From: Antarcticimicrobium sediminis
Lineage (GTDB): Bacteria > Pseudomonadota > Alphaproteobacteria > Rhodobacterales > Rhodobacteraceae
Assembly (NCBI RefSeq): GCF_004348975.1
Contig: NZ_SMFP01000002.1
Coordinates: 1-64,000 of the forward strand
Length of the DNA stretch: 64,000 nucleotides
Direction: 5' to 3'
The notes under the pieces were generated by a model. That model saw nothing but the letters and a program-made list of their open reading frames with translations. It did no database searches and was not told the DNA's origin. The translations under genes and the position numbers were made by a program. The stretch's first letter is position 1. Every line of letters starts with the position of its first letter. Shown here one piece after another: positions 8,929 through 18,634 of the stretch.

Positions 8929-9228
8929 GTGATCGTGACTGAAAAACTTCGGTCATACGGTGCGGCGATGAAGATCGTGGGAAATGTTCATCGACAGGAA
9001 ACAGGCCGCTGGCTAAACAACAAGGCCGAGAATTCACATCTGCCATTTCGACGACGGGAGCGGGCCATGCTAAGTTTCCGGCGGATGCGAAGTTTGCGGA
9101 AATTCGTCGCCGTCCATGCTTCCGTTTACAACCATTTCAACCAGGAACGACATCTCTACAGCCGGACCAATTTCAAGCTCAATCGGGCCGCCGCTTTTGC
9201 CGAATGGCGCGGTCTCGGCTCGGCATAA
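8929..9228 (+). pseudogene. IS6-family transposase, C-terminal remnant
   Basis: The 99-residue frame matches the end of IS6/IS26-type transposases: VTEKLRSYGAAMK, ETGRWLNNKAENSH (containing the catalytic Glu), FRRRERAM and the final block around VYNHFNQERH. A full enzyme is about 230-240 residues, so the N-terminal DNA-binding part and the two catalytic Asp residues are missing. The remnant lies 28 bp after the IS66 piece in the same direction, implying sequential insertions and deletion. It marks the right edge of the accessory island. Confidence 0.8.
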
Positions 9229-9347
9229 GGGACAGCCTCACTGACCTTGCAGAGACGAGTTTGCATTCGTCTGACAGCACCGCTACCGGGGCCGGGCGGG
9301 TCTCGGCAAGAGGGGGGCCAATCGTTTGGGGGTGGGACACGGCGCCC

Positions 9348-12300
9348 CTATTTCTCCAGCGCCTCGATCCCGCTCCAGCCCTCTGGCAGATCCGTGCGGG
9401 CCAGCTTCCGGGCCCGTTCGGCAAGCTGTCTGGCGGCCTTGTCCTGCGGATTGGCGTCGGCGATTTCGGCAAACCCGGCCTCTGCCGTTGCGAAACGCCC
9501 CGCGCGCAGCGCCGCCAGCGCGGCCTCGAACGCGGGGCGGGTGTCCGTTTTCATCCGGGCGCTGTCGGTCGGGTCGGCGGCGAAGATTTCGTACACCACA
9601 ACAGGTTTGTTCCGCCCGGCCACGCGCACCACGTCCAGTTGTCGGTGCGGGTAGGCGGCGGGATCGGGTAGTGCGGCGATCACCTCTTCCGATGCGGCGA
9701 TGCCGATACCGTAGCGCGCCGTGAGCCCCTCCAGTCGCGCGGCGAGATTGACCGCGTCGGACACGACATTTCCGCTCATCCGGTTCTTGTCCCCCATGAT
9801 CCCCATGATCAGATCGCCGGTATGCAGCCCGATCCCGGTGGTGACAGGCGCCTGGCCCCGTGTCTCGCGGTCGGCATTGAAGCGGCGCAGTTCGTGCATC
9901 ATTTCGACCGCCGCCTGCACACCATCGCGCGGCCTGCCCGGGAACAGCGACATGATCCCGTCGCCAAGGAATTGGTTCACCACGCCGTTGTTCTTGTGCA
10001 CCAGCGGACCGAGACTGCCGAAATATTCGTTCAGAAAGGCAAAGGTCTCTGCCGGACCGCTCTTTTCCGCAAACCCGGTGAAGCCGCGGATATCCGAAAA
10101 CATCACGGTCATCTGCCGTTCGACATTGTTGCCCAGTTCGATGTCCAGAATACTGTCGCGCTCCAGAAAGCGCAGAAATTCGATCGGCACAAACCGTTCA
10201 TAGGCGGTCGACAGGCGGGCCAGTTCGATGTGCGCATGCATCCGTGCCGACAGTTCTTCGCGGGAAAACGGTTTGGCCAGATAGTCCGTGGCGCCCACCT
10301 CAAACCCCGCACGCAGGTTCTCGACCTGGTTCTTGGCGGTCAGCATCACCACAGGCAGGACCGCAGCCGGGCGGGTGGCCCGGATGCGGCGGCACACTTC
10401 GAATCCCGACATGCCCGGCATCATCACGTCCAGCAGCACGATATCGGGATCGAACCCGTCCTCGAGCTTGCGCAACCCCTCGGGTCCGTCCTGTGCCATC
10501 TCGATCCCGAACCCTTCGAGTTCCATGAAGTTGCGCAGCACTTCGAGGTTGATCGGGTCGTCGTCGATCAGCAAGGCGCGGTATTGCCGTTCCTTTTGAT
10601 CCGTATCGCGCCGCCGGATGATCGGTTGCACCGTGGCGATGTCGGAGAAGGCCCCGGGATGAAACAGCTTGGTCCCGTCACCGGGGCGGGCTTGCGACAT
10701 TGCCCCCGGCAAAAGCCGTGAGACAGTCTTGCTCTCGACCGGCTGGGCCGCGTCATCCGTGACCGCGATATCGAACGAGAGGGTCGTGCCGTGCCCCTCG
10801 CGGCTGTCGACCGTGATGTGCCCGCCATGCATCTCGACCAGGCTCTTGGTGATCGCGAGGCCCAGGCCGACCCCGCCAAATGCGCTTTCATCCGAGGCAT
10901 CCAGCTTGCGGAAGCTTTCGAAGATGGTCGTCTGCGCCTCAAGCGGGATGCCCATGCCGGTGTCCGAGACAGTGACCTGCGCGCGGCCCTCACGCAGGTC
11001 CAACCCCACAGTAACCCGCCCGCCGGGGGAAAATTTGATCGCGTTGTCGACAAGGTTGAACAAGATCTGCTGCAAACGGTTTTCATCGGCCAGCAGCGCC
11101 CGCGCGTCCTTGGGCACCTCGTTGATCAATTCGACGCCGTTCTGCGCCGCGCGGGGGGCCATCACGCAGAACACCACATCGACCAACGCGCAAAGGTCCA
11201 GCGGCTTGGGCTGCAGGCTCAGTTCGCCTTCGCGCAATCGCGACAGGTCCAGGATATCGGTCACCAGATGCGACAGGCGCTCTCCCGAGAAGACGATCAG
11301 CTTCAGCGTGTCCAGCGCCGGGTCCGGAAGAGGCCCCTTGGCGCCTTCGATCAGCGCCTCGGCCAGCCCAATGATGCCGTTGAGCGGCGTGCGCAGTTCG
11401 TGGCTGGTGGTGGCGAGGAATTCGTCCTTCAACCGGTTGACCCGGGCCAGTTCCTCGGTGGCGCGCTTTTCCAACTCCAGCGCCTCGGATTGCCTTGCAT
11501 ACAGCAGCGCGTTCGACAGCGATATTGCCGCCAGCGAGGCCAGCGTCGACAGGATTTCCTGACGCTGGACCGTGAACACGCCTTCTGAGAGCGAGTTTTC
11601 CAGATGCAGAACCGCCTGCAGCCCATGCTGGCCCACCACCGGCAGGCACATCAGCGATTTCGGCGCGCGGGCGCGAACATAGGCCCGCCGGGCGTGGCGC
11701 GACGCCGACCGGGCATCCGACAGGATCACTGTATCGCGCGAAGCCGCCACTTGGGCGACCAACTCGCGCGGATACTTGGCCGGGTCAAGCGTGTTGACCT
11801 CGCCGCCATCGGTGCAGATGGTGATATCGGGCGCGACCCCTTGCATCCGCCCTTCGGCGGCCAGCCGCAGCTGCCCGTCATCATGCATCAGATATAGCGA
11901 TCCGGCATCGGCCCCGGCATTTTCCAGCGTGATCTGCATCAGCCGTTTGAGCAGCGTGTCCAGTTCGGTGACTTCCAGGATCAGATGGCTGGCCTTGATG
12001 ACCGAGGTGACATCAAGCGCATCATCTGCAGAGGCGGGCACCGAAGCCGGCACCGGTTCGACCAGATCGGGCCAGTCGGCCTCGAGCGCACGCAGCTTGT
12101 TGGTCGCGCCCCACCGGGCATAGGCGCGATGCGCGCGCCGCAGATATCCCGCGCAACCCGCGCTGTCCCCGGTTTCCTGCGCGAGAGCAGCGGCACATTC
12201 GCAGGCAATGCCAAGATAGCTCCAGGCGCCGCTTTCCTCGGCCTTGCGCAACGCCTCCTCGTAAAGTGCGCGCGCCTGGTCGGTGGCCCCGTTCATGCGG

Positions 12301-15300
12301 CGCTCTTCGGCCTTCAGCAGCGGATACTGATACAGGTGGTTGGTGGGGTACTTCTCGGTCATCCGCCTGAGCGCTGCGAGATGTTTGCGCAGCTGCACAC
12401 GGCGTTTTCGGGGCGACGGTGCCGACAAGTGGCGACCGGTGCGGGTCAGGCTCAGCCCCAGAAGCAGATGATAATCGACAAATTCCGGGCCAAGCGTGGC
12501 AAAGCCCAACTGCGCCCGCAGCTTGGTGCTGATTTCCCCGACCATCCCCCAGTCGCCAAAGATATGGGTCAGCAGCAGTTCGGTGGTGCAGAAGGACCCG
12601 ACAGATGCCTCGCCGATCATCTGGTCTTCGATCTGGCGATCGTCCTGGGTCCACAGCCCGGTTTCGCCGGGATTGCTCAGCCGGGCCACCGCACGGCGAT
12701 AGATGCAGGTGATGGAGCTCAGCACCTCATGGCGCAGCCGACGATCATAGCGCTCGTACTCCACCAATTGATCGGCGATGCGATCCAGCGGTTCACACAT
12801 CAGCCATGCGTATTTCAGCAGGCTGTAATAGTAGTACCCGACATATTCGAGGTCCGATGCGGTCCAACTCTGGACCAGCCCGACGCGCAATAGCGCACAC
12901 AGATCGTCGTAGCGGCGGAAATGCCAGGCCAGGACGACGCTGTAGGTATAGGTGAACCGCCCGCGCACCAGCGGGTGGATATTCCGCGGCTCCAGAAGCT
13001 TGAACAGGTTGGTGCCGATTTCATAGGCCTTGTCGACCGAATTGAAGGCCAGATAGATGACGATGGCGTAATTCTGGATCGAGAACAGCCCGGCACTGGT
13101 CAGCCCCTTGCGCAGGGTCAGGCGGAACATGCGCAGTGAGATCAGGACGAAGAGGTCCTTGTTTTGCAGAAAAGCCGGGGTCGAGACGATCATCAACATC
13201 TCGATCAGCTGCTCGGACTTGGGGTCGTCCATATCCGGCAGTTTGGAGAAATCGAGAACATCATGCCGGCGCAGGTCGATCTGCGTGCCGATCAGCTGGG
13301 TCATGATCTTTGGGCCGGGGGCGCCGCCCAGATTGACGCCCAGAAGTTTCAGCCCCTCGACGCCGAATTTGATCGCCTTTTCATACTCTGAACGCGAGGT
13401 GAACAGGGTGACGAGGGTCTGATAAACCCGCGCCTTTTCCGCGTCCGAGGCGAGATGGGCAATCAATTCCTGAAAATGCGGTTCTGCAGCGGCAAAGCCG
13501 CCGGACATGAACGCGGCCTCCATCGCCTCGGTGCGCAGGTTTTGGGTGACTTCGGGGGCGGTGGCCCAGTCGACGCCGGAGATGCGGGCGGGCAGGCTGT
13601 CGGCCAGCGACAGGTATCCCGCCGCGATGCCATAGGCGGCAACGGCCTTGGCCCGGCGGGCGCCGTGAATTGCGCCCTGCGTCACCCGCCGCCCGATCTC
13701 GGGGTCGGTGATCAGGGCGGCGCCCATCGCGATCTGATCCATCGCGCTGAACAGGCGGTCATCCTCTTCCGGGGTCTCGATATCGCGCAGCAGAAACGCG
13801 CCGATCTCGTAGTGCAGCTGCACGCGCCGGTCTTCGGGGATCGACCGGTACGCGGCATCGCGCACCATGTCATGGCTGAACTTGAAAACCCCGGTCTCGT
13901 CTCCCCCGACCTTGGCCCCGACCTTGGCCCGGACCTTGGCGACAAACCCCTCGCTGATCGCCTCACCCAGATCGTCGAGAATTTCCTTCTCGCTTTGATC
14001 CGATACGATCCGCAGCGATGCGGCTGCGAAACTGGTGCCGAAGGCCGCGGCCAGCCGCAGCGCCGCCACTGTGCGCGGCGACAGTTTTTGAATGCGCTCG
14101 GTCATCAAATGCGCGACATCGACCTCGACCATCCGTTCGGTGACCGCATCCATCACCCATTGCCACTTGCCCGACACGGGGTCAAAGCGGATTGCACCTT
14201 CGCGGTAGAGCGCAATCAGCAGCCGGTGGACGTGAAACGCGTTGCCTTGGGTCTTGACCGCGATGACACCGGCCAGTTCGTCGACATCGACCTTGGGATC
14301 AAGATGCATCGTGTCTATGATCAACTGCCGGATATCGGCATCCGACAACGGGCCGACCTCCAGATGCGCGACGGTGCCGCCGGCATCAGAGACCGCATCG
14401 AAGAGCCTGCGTACGGGGTGACCTTCGGCTGTTTCATTGTCTCGGTAAGCCCCGACAATCAGGAAATGCGTTGGCGAGGCGGTCAGAAAGATATCTTCCA
14501 AAAGCCGGACAGACTCCGTGTCCGCCCATTGCAGATCATCGAGAAACATGATGACCGGTGCCGAGGCGTCCGACAGCGTTTCGAAAAACGCCTGCATGGA
14601 GACCCGGAACCGTTGGTTGGTTTCCATCGGGTCGACCGGGGTTTCCGCTTGGATGTCGCCGACGATATGCCTCAGCTCTGGCAGGAACTCGCTGACAACC
14701 GACAGGTTGTCGCCCAATGCCTCGGTCAGCGCGGTGCGGAACCGCGCGACCGTATCCTCGCCCTTGGCAAGCTTTTCCAGGATCAGATTGCGCAACGCTT
14801 GACGCAGACCCAGATAAGGCAGGCCGTGGATTTCCTCGTATTTCCCAGAAATAAAGACCGGCTCGGCACCGTGGCTCGTCAGGGTGCGCAGGGTTTCGAC
14901 CAGCGCGGTCTTGCCCGACCCGCTGGGGCCGCTGACCATCAAGAGGCCGGCGCCACCCTCGATTACCGCATCAAAGACCTGGCGCAACTGCGCTTGTGCG
15001 GCGGCGCGCCCGTAAAGCTTGTCGGGAATGGCAAAGGTCGCCTGCTGGTCACGCACGCCCAATGCAAAGTCTGGCAACGTGCCATTGCGCAGGAAGGCAT
15101 CGCGGCAAAGCCGCAGGTCGGCCAGCAGACCATAGGCGGTCTGGTATCTGTTACCGGGCGCCTTTTCCAAAAGCCGGGCGACGATCCGCGACAGCGCCTC
15201 CTGGCCCGGTTTCTCGGGCGCGATCCTGACGGCTGGCACCGCCAGATGCATGTGCAGCAGCTCCAGTTTGTCGATGCTTTCAAACGGCGGCGCGCCGGTC

Positions 15301-15872
15301 AGCATCTCGTAGAAGATCACGCCAAGCGCATAGAGGTCGGCGCGGGTGTCTGGCCTTGTGTCCGTGCGCCCGCTCTGCTCGGGTGCGCAATAGACGATTT
15401 CCGAGACATCACGCCCCTCGATATCCGACGGGTGTTCCCGAGGGCGCACCAAGCATTCCGGATGCAGCGCCAGCTTGAGCTCGCGCCGTTCGGCATGCAC
15501 GAACACCGCATCCGGGGTCAGACGCCCATGCGCGATGTGCCGGTTGTGCAGAACCTCGACGGCCTCGGTCAGCTGGACGGCAAAGCCCAGGAACATGTCG
15601 GTACGCATCCGGCTCTTCCGGATCAGCCGCGACAGGCGCATTCCGGGCGGATCCTCCATCACCAAAGACAGGGCTTTGGCGCTGCGGTCCACCGAAAGCG
15701 GCTGTGCCAGCGTGGCGCTGGGGCGGTCCTGGAACAACTCCAACCGCTCTTCCAGTCGCTTCGTCAGGTCAGCTGTGACCGGCGCCCCGTCCCAGACCAA
15801 GACCGACGCCCCGTCGGCCCCGGTGGCAGAGCGGTAGGGGCCGGATGCGGCGTCCTGCCGATACCGGGTCAT
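9348..15872 (-). CDS. Giant hybrid sensor: pseudokinase-AAA-GAF-histidine kinase-receiver-nucleotide cyclase
   Basis: The 2174-residue chain holds, in order: a Ser/Thr-kinase-like domain (about 20-290) whose catalytic HRD is HGR (115-117) although the APE and D-x-LYALG blocks remain, so it is probably a pseudokinase; an AAA ATPase with Walker A GPSGSGKT (K321) and Walker B FLDDLQW near 446; a long helical-repeat region; a GAF domain (about 1300-1455); a HisKA/HATPase module with phospho-His H1491 in SHELRTPLNG; a receiver with acceptor D1815 in LLDVMMPG; and a class III nucleotide cyclase with metal Asp D1927 in FSDIRGFT and GDG downstream. The usual substrate-specifying Lys before FxGD is Gln. 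TPR-like helices end the protein. The start at 15872 clears the upstream gene by 34 bp; it is last in a four-gene unit. Confidence 0.85.
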   Translation of the reverse strand: MTRYRQDAASGPYRSATGADGASVLVWDGAPVTADLTKRLEERLELFQDRPSATLAQPLSVDRSAKALSLVMEDPPGMRLSRLIRKSRMRTDMFLGFAVQLTEAVEVLHNRHIAHGRLTPDAVFVHAERRELKLALHPECLVRPREHPSDIEGRDVSEIVYCAPEQSGRTDTRPDTRADLYALGVIFYEMLTGAPPFESIDKLELLHMHLAVPAVRIAPEKPGQEALSRIVARLLEKAPGNRYQTAYGLLADLRLCRDAFLRNGTLPDFALGVRDQQATFAIPDKLYGRAAAQAQLRQVFDAVIEGGAGLLMVSGPSGSGKTALVETLRTLTSHGAEPVFISGKYEEIHGLPYLGLRQALRNLILEKLAKGEDTVARFRTALTEALGDNLSVVSEFLPELRHIVGDIQAETPVDPMETNQRFRVSMQAFFETLSDASAPVIMFLDDLQWADTESVRLLEDIFLTASPTHFLIVGAYRDNETAEGHPVRRLFDAVSDAGGTVAHLEVGPLSDADIRQLIIDTMHLDPKVDVDELAGVIAVKTQGNAFHVHRLLIALYREGAIRFDPVSGKWQWVMDAVTERMVEVDVAHLMTERIQKLSPRTVAALRLAAAFGTSFAAASLRIVSDQSEKEILDDLGEAISEGFVAKVRAKVGAKVGGDETGVFKFSHDMVRDAAYRSIPEDRRVQLHYEIGAFLLRDIETPEEDDRLFSAMDQIAMGAALITDPEIGRRVTQGAIHGARRAKAVAAYGIAAGYLSLADSLPARISGVDWATAPEVTQNLRTEAMEAAFMSGGFAAAEPHFQELIAHLASDAEKARVYQTLVTLFTSRSEYEKAIKFGVEGLKLLGVNLGGAPGPKIMTQLIGTQIDLRRHDVLDFSKLPDMDDPKSEQLIEMLMIVSTPAFLQNKDLFVLISLRMFRLTLRKGLTSAGLFSIQNYAIVIYLAFNSVDKAYEIGTNLFKLLEPRNIHPLVRGRFTYTYSVVLAWHFRRYDDLCALLRVGLVQSWTASDLEYVGYYYYSLLKYAWLMCEPLDRIADQLVEYERYDRRLRHEVLSSITCIYRRAVARLSNPGETGLWTQDDRQIEDQMIGEASVGSFCTTELLLTHIFGDWGMVGEISTKLRAQLGFATLGPEFVDYHLLLGLSLTRTGRHLSAPSPRKRRVQLRKHLAALRRMTEKYPTNHLYQYPLLKAEERRMNGATDQARALYEEALRKAEESGAWSYLGIACECAAALAQETGDSAGCAGYLRRAHRAYARWGATNKLRALEADWPDLVEPVPASVPASADDALDVTSVIKASHLILEVTELDTLLKRLMQITLENAGADAGSLYLMHDDGQLRLAAEGRMQGVAPDITICTDGGEVNTLDPAKYPRELVAQVAASRDTVILSDARSASRHARRAYVRARAPKSLMCLPVVGQHGLQAVLHLENSLSEGVFTVQRQEILSTLASLAAISLSNALLYARQSEALELEKRATEELARVNRLKDEFLATTSHELRTPLNGIIGLAEALIEGAKGPLPDPALDTLKLIVFSGERLSHLVTDILDLSRLREGELSLQPKPLDLCALVDVVFCVMAPRAAQNGVELINEVPKDARALLADENRLQQILFNLVDNAIKFSPGGRVTVGLDLREGRAQVTVSDTGMGIPLEAQTTIFESFRKLDASDESAFGGVGLGLAITKSLVEMHGGHITVDSREGHGTTLSFDIAVTDDAAQPVESKTVSRLLPGAMSQARPGDGTKLFHPGAFSDIATVQPIIRRRDTDQKERQYRALLIDDDPINLEVLRNFMELEGFGIEMAQDGPEGLRKLEDGFDPDIVLLDVMMPGMSGFEVCRRIRATRPAAVLPVVMLTAKNQVENLRAGFEVGATDYLAKPFSREELSARMHAHIELARLSTAYERFVPIEFLRFLERDSILDIELGNNVERQMTVMFSDIRGFTGFAEKSGPAETFAFLNEYFGSLGPLVHKNNGVVNQFLGDGIMSLFPGRPRDGVQAAVEMMHELRRFNADRETRGQAPVTTGIGLHTGDLIMGIMGDKNRMSGNVVSDAVNLAARLEGLTARYGIGIAASEEVIAALPDPAAYPHRQLDVVRVAGRNKPVVVYEIFAADPTDSARMKTDTRPAFEAALAALRAGRFATAEAGFAEIADANPQDKAARQLAERARKLARTDLPEGWSGIEALEK

Positions 15873-15906
15873 GCTTGTGCCATCTGGTCTGCGTGCGCCA
15901 TGGTTC

Positions 15907-16884
15907 TTAGCCCATCCCCGAAAAATCGGGCGTCGACACCAGCGAAAAGTAAGCTTTGGCACTGGTGCTATTTTCGACATCGTCACTGGTTAACGATAGC
16001 TTAACGTGGTTCAGGCCGAAATCCAAACGTTCGGAAGGAGTGTCCGGATCCCGGTCGGCCAGCGTGTGCCGTGCGGCCAGCGCAGGCAGGGCCTTGGCCT
16101 TCGAGGTGGAACACAGCCCGCCGGCCCGAAGATCGGCGGCGAATGCCGGGATCGCGCCTATCCCGCGTGCAGGGAGCTCGAGGCCGAGCGTCGGTGTAAG
16201 ATCATTTGCGAGGTCGAGATCGACGCGGCACCGCCCCTTGGTAAGGTGCCTTGCGGCCAGTCCGGCGATATCTGCGGCCAAACCAAGCGACCCCGGCCAT
16301 CCCAGCACCTCCAGCAGCGACATCACCGCGTTCGGGGCAATGCCGTCGATCACCAGCCGCAGCGACGGCGCCATCAGCCCGTCCCGGCCTGCCATCGCCC
16401 CGATCTGTTTCAGAAAGCCATCCTGTGGGACTTGCCCCATCAAGTACCGCACCCTCGGGCAGGGCTGGCCGGGCCAGAGGGCGCGGCACAGGGCGAGGGC
16501 GACCTGTTCGGCCGCCTCTGCGTCCTCCGAACCGGACACGGGGGCCAGAAACACACTGGGCTCCCCCAGATCACCGGTTGCGGACATGTCGTGTTCCAGC
16601 CAGAGCACCGAGGCTGGCAAAGCGCCGTCGCAAAACCCCCGCAGCACCGCCGCAACCGTCCCAGACACCGCAGCCCCCGCCGGTCCCGGCTGGCCGGACA
16701 GCAGGGCCAGCGAGTAATCCGCCACGCCCGCCCCCCCGCGCAAATCGCATTCCAGAATATGGCCCGAGGCAACATCCGGATAGCGGCCCGCAAAACGCCC
16801 CAGCGACGTTTCGGCACGTCGGGTCAGGAACACATCGCCAAGCGCCCGCGCCGCCAAGGCCACGTGCCGTTGTGCACATATCAT
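15907..16884 (-). CDS. Unknown 325-residue protein upstream of the giant sensor
   Basis: I do not recognise a named family with certainty. The protein is soluble, rich in Ala, Gly and Leu, with no signal peptide or membrane span. It ends in a distinctive segment, NHVKLSLTSDD followed by SAKAYFSLVS, a pattern I associate only loosely with uncharacterised proteins found beside peptide natural-product genes. The central region has an LxVDLDLAND strand and a Cys-containing GGLCSTSKAKALP segment. It sits 34 bp after the 77-aa gene and 34 bp before the giant sensor, all leftward, so the three are probably co-transcribed. A role in sensing or modifying whatever the sensor responds to is possible but unproven. 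Confidence 0.6.
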   Translation of the reverse strand: MICAQRHVALAARALGDVFLTRRAETSLGRFAGRYPDVASGHILECDLRGGAGVADYSLALLSGQPGPAGAAVSGTVAAVLRGFCDGALPASVLWLEHDMSATGDLGEPSVFLAPVSGSEDAEAAEQVALALCRALWPGQPCPRVRYLMGQVPQDGFLKQIGAMAGRDGLMAPSLRLVIDGIAPNAVMSLLEVLGWPGSLGLAADIAGLAARHLTKGRCRVDLDLANDLTPTLGLELPARGIGAIPAFAADLRAGGLCSTSKAKALPALAARHTLADRDPDTPSERLDFGLNHVKLSLTSDDVENSTSAKAYFSLVSTPDFSGMG

Positions 16885-16918
16885 CGTTTCGGACCGGAGA
16901 ACCGGGGCGAACCCGATG

Positions 16919-17152
16919 TTACCAAAGATAGTCGCAGACGTTCTGCCCGATGAACAGGTTCAGATCGTTGCCCTGCAGGCCCACGACCTTGCTCGCCATG
17001 TCATCCGGCATGCCGAGCTTTTTCAGATAGGCCTGCGCCGCGTCGGGGCTTTGCCCGTAGGCGGCCATGAAGCCCTGCCGCGTTGCGTCATCGGCAAAGC
17101 ATTTGGACACGACTTCGCAGGTGTAAAAGGCTTCTGAACGTTCGCCACTCAT
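16919..17152 (-). CDS. Unknown 77-residue protein
   Basis: A small acidic-to-neutral protein with Cys at about residues 12, 18 and 73, ending in NVCDYLW. AAAGGA seven bases before the ATG supports the start. There is no signal peptide. The helical middle (AYLKKLGMPDDMASKVVGL) is reminiscent of leader-like or small helical-bundle proteins, and its place between a secreted haem protein and a 325-aa unknown is unusual. A precursor-peptide role is conceivable, but there is no clear cleavage site or recognised maturase in the window, so it remains unassigned. Confidence 0.6.
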   Translation of the reverse strand: MSGERSEAFYTCEVVSKCFADDATRQGFMAAYGQSPDAAQAYLKKLGMPDDMASKVVGLQGNDLNLFIGQNVCDYLW

Positions 17153-17182
17153 GACTTGTTCCTTTCGGTTGGTTTGGTGGGG

Positions 17183-18634
17183 CTATTTGCTTTGCAACGG
17201 GGTCGACCGCTGCAAAACGTCCCGGTTGAAGGTAAAGAGGAAATCGAGTGTGCCGCGCGGGGCCTTGGACTGCTCGGGCACAGCATAGGAATGGCAGGTC
17301 TGACAGCTTGATGTGCTCTGGCTGTAGGTCTCCATTGTCGCGTTGCCGAGGATTTCCGGCACCAACCGCCCGTCGGAATTCAACAGCTCCCATTGCGTGC
17401 CGTGCAGGCGATAGTTCCGCAGCGGGCTGTTCTTGAACCCCGCTGCCAGTCGTTCGTTGAAGCACCTGAAGTTCTGGTCGGTGTCCGAGCAGGCGGGTTT
17501 GGCGATCCCGATCGGCTCGGCATAATAGCCCGGCGGGTAAAACGACGTGATCCGCGACGGGCGCCCGTCGGTCGGTTCTTTCGGGGGCCGGTTCAGCCGC
17601 GCCGCGCCGTTGTGGTCCCGCTCGAAAAACAGCCACTGCGGAACCTTTCCGCCATCAGCGTAGACCCCCGCCGTGGTCTCGCCGATCTCGTTCCATGTTG
17701 GCGCGACGTCGGCGTGTGCGAAGGTGCCCCAGCCCCATTTCGCGAACCTCTGGGTCTTGTAGACCACGTGCAGACCGACCAGCGCCACCGGCTTCAATTG
17801 ACATTCATGGCTGAGCTTGCCGTTTTCGATCACCGGCGTGATGTAAGCCCAGGCCTTGTGGAACTTGTCGGGATCGTGGTTCTTGTCCATCACCATCCAA
17901 GACGATTTCAGGATGATGGCGCCGCGCTGGCGGCCCTCGGGGGGCTTGATCCAATGGCCCTCGGGGAGGGATAGCTTTTGGTGCTTTTCAAGGAATTGAT
18001 CCAGCGCGTGGGCGTTCCACAGCTTGTTCTCGACCGTGTAGTCATACGCCGCCTTGTTGAAGATCACGTCATAGCGCACCGGCACCCCGTTGCGGTCCAG
18101 CAGCGCGTCCCCCTCGGGATTGACGTATTCGTCCAACAGGCGCGGCTGCATGGTGTTGGGAATCTGGTCGCCATAGGGGACGTCGGTCATGGCGGATTTG
18201 ACATCGACCTCGGCACAGGCCGCCGGCAGCGGGTAGACATCGCTGTCCCAGTCCAGCGGCGGCAGATCCGTGCGAAAGATGTGGTTGGTGCTTTTCCAGG
18301 TTTCCCAGACCGTGGTCCAGCTGCCGTCGAGGCTGGCGGTGTAATCGGGCACACCCGGCATCACCCGGCCCCTGTCGTCGAGTTTGACCGGCCAGTTGAT
18401 CCCCGCGAATATCCGCGCGGTGAAGCTGTCGGCCTGATTGGCGGTGATCGTGTTGACGTCCCCGATGAAACAGGCGTTCACCGTGCTGTTGACCGGGCCT
18501 ATCCCGGCGGAGTCGCAGGAACAGGCCAGCTGTTCAATCGGATCGCAATCCGACGTGCCCTGTGCCCCGGCCATGCCCGCGGCAGCGGCGCTCAGCAGGT
18601 AGGTCAATGTCGCGATGTGAAAGGATTTGCGCAT
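17183..18634 (-). CDS. Secreted protein with a single C-terminal c-type haem motif
   Basis: The start at 18634 gives a Sec signal peptide (MRKSFHIATL..., hydrophobic to about residue 20, cut after AGAQ). The mature protein is periplasmic, about 460 residues, with a single CxxCH (CQTCH) close to the C-terminus and a Cys-rich start (DCDPIEQLACSCDS). The upstream segment LGNATMETYSQ and downstream DFLFTFNRD resemble proteins annotated simply as cytochrome c family. Paired Cys elsewhere may form disulphides. It is the first gene of a leftward unit with the 77-aa and 325-aa unknowns and the giant sensor. It may bind haem and take part in periplasmic redox chemistry or sensing; substrate unknown. 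Confidence 0.7.
   Translation of the reverse strand: MRKSFHIATLTYLLSAAAAGMAGAQGTSDCDPIEQLACSCDSAGIGPVNSTVNACFIGDVNTITANQADSFTARIFAGINWPVKLDDRGRVMPGVPDYTASLDGSWTTVWETWKSTNHIFRTDLPPLDWDSDVYPLPAACAEVDVKSAMTDVPYGDQIPNTMQPRLLDEYVNPEGDALLDRNGVPVRYDVIFNKAAYDYTVENKLWNAHALDQFLEKHQKLSLPEGHWIKPPEGRQRGAIILKSSWMVMDKNHDPDKFHKAWAYITPVIENGKLSHECQLKPVALVGLHVVYKTQRFAKWGWGTFAHADVAPTWNEIGETTAGVYADGGKVPQWLFFERDHNGAARLNRPPKEPTDGRPSRITSFYPPGYYAEPIGIAKPACSDTDQNFRCFNERLAAGFKNSPLRNYRLHGTQWELLNSDGRLVPEILGNATMETYSQSTSSCQTCHSYAVPEQSKAPRGTLDFLFTFNRDVLQRSTPLQSK

Noticed and set aside
13455-16004. 849-residue open frame opposite the giant sensor
   Set aside because: It mirrors the sensor in the antisense frame, is His/Gln/Arg-rich without domains, and crosses the sensor start.
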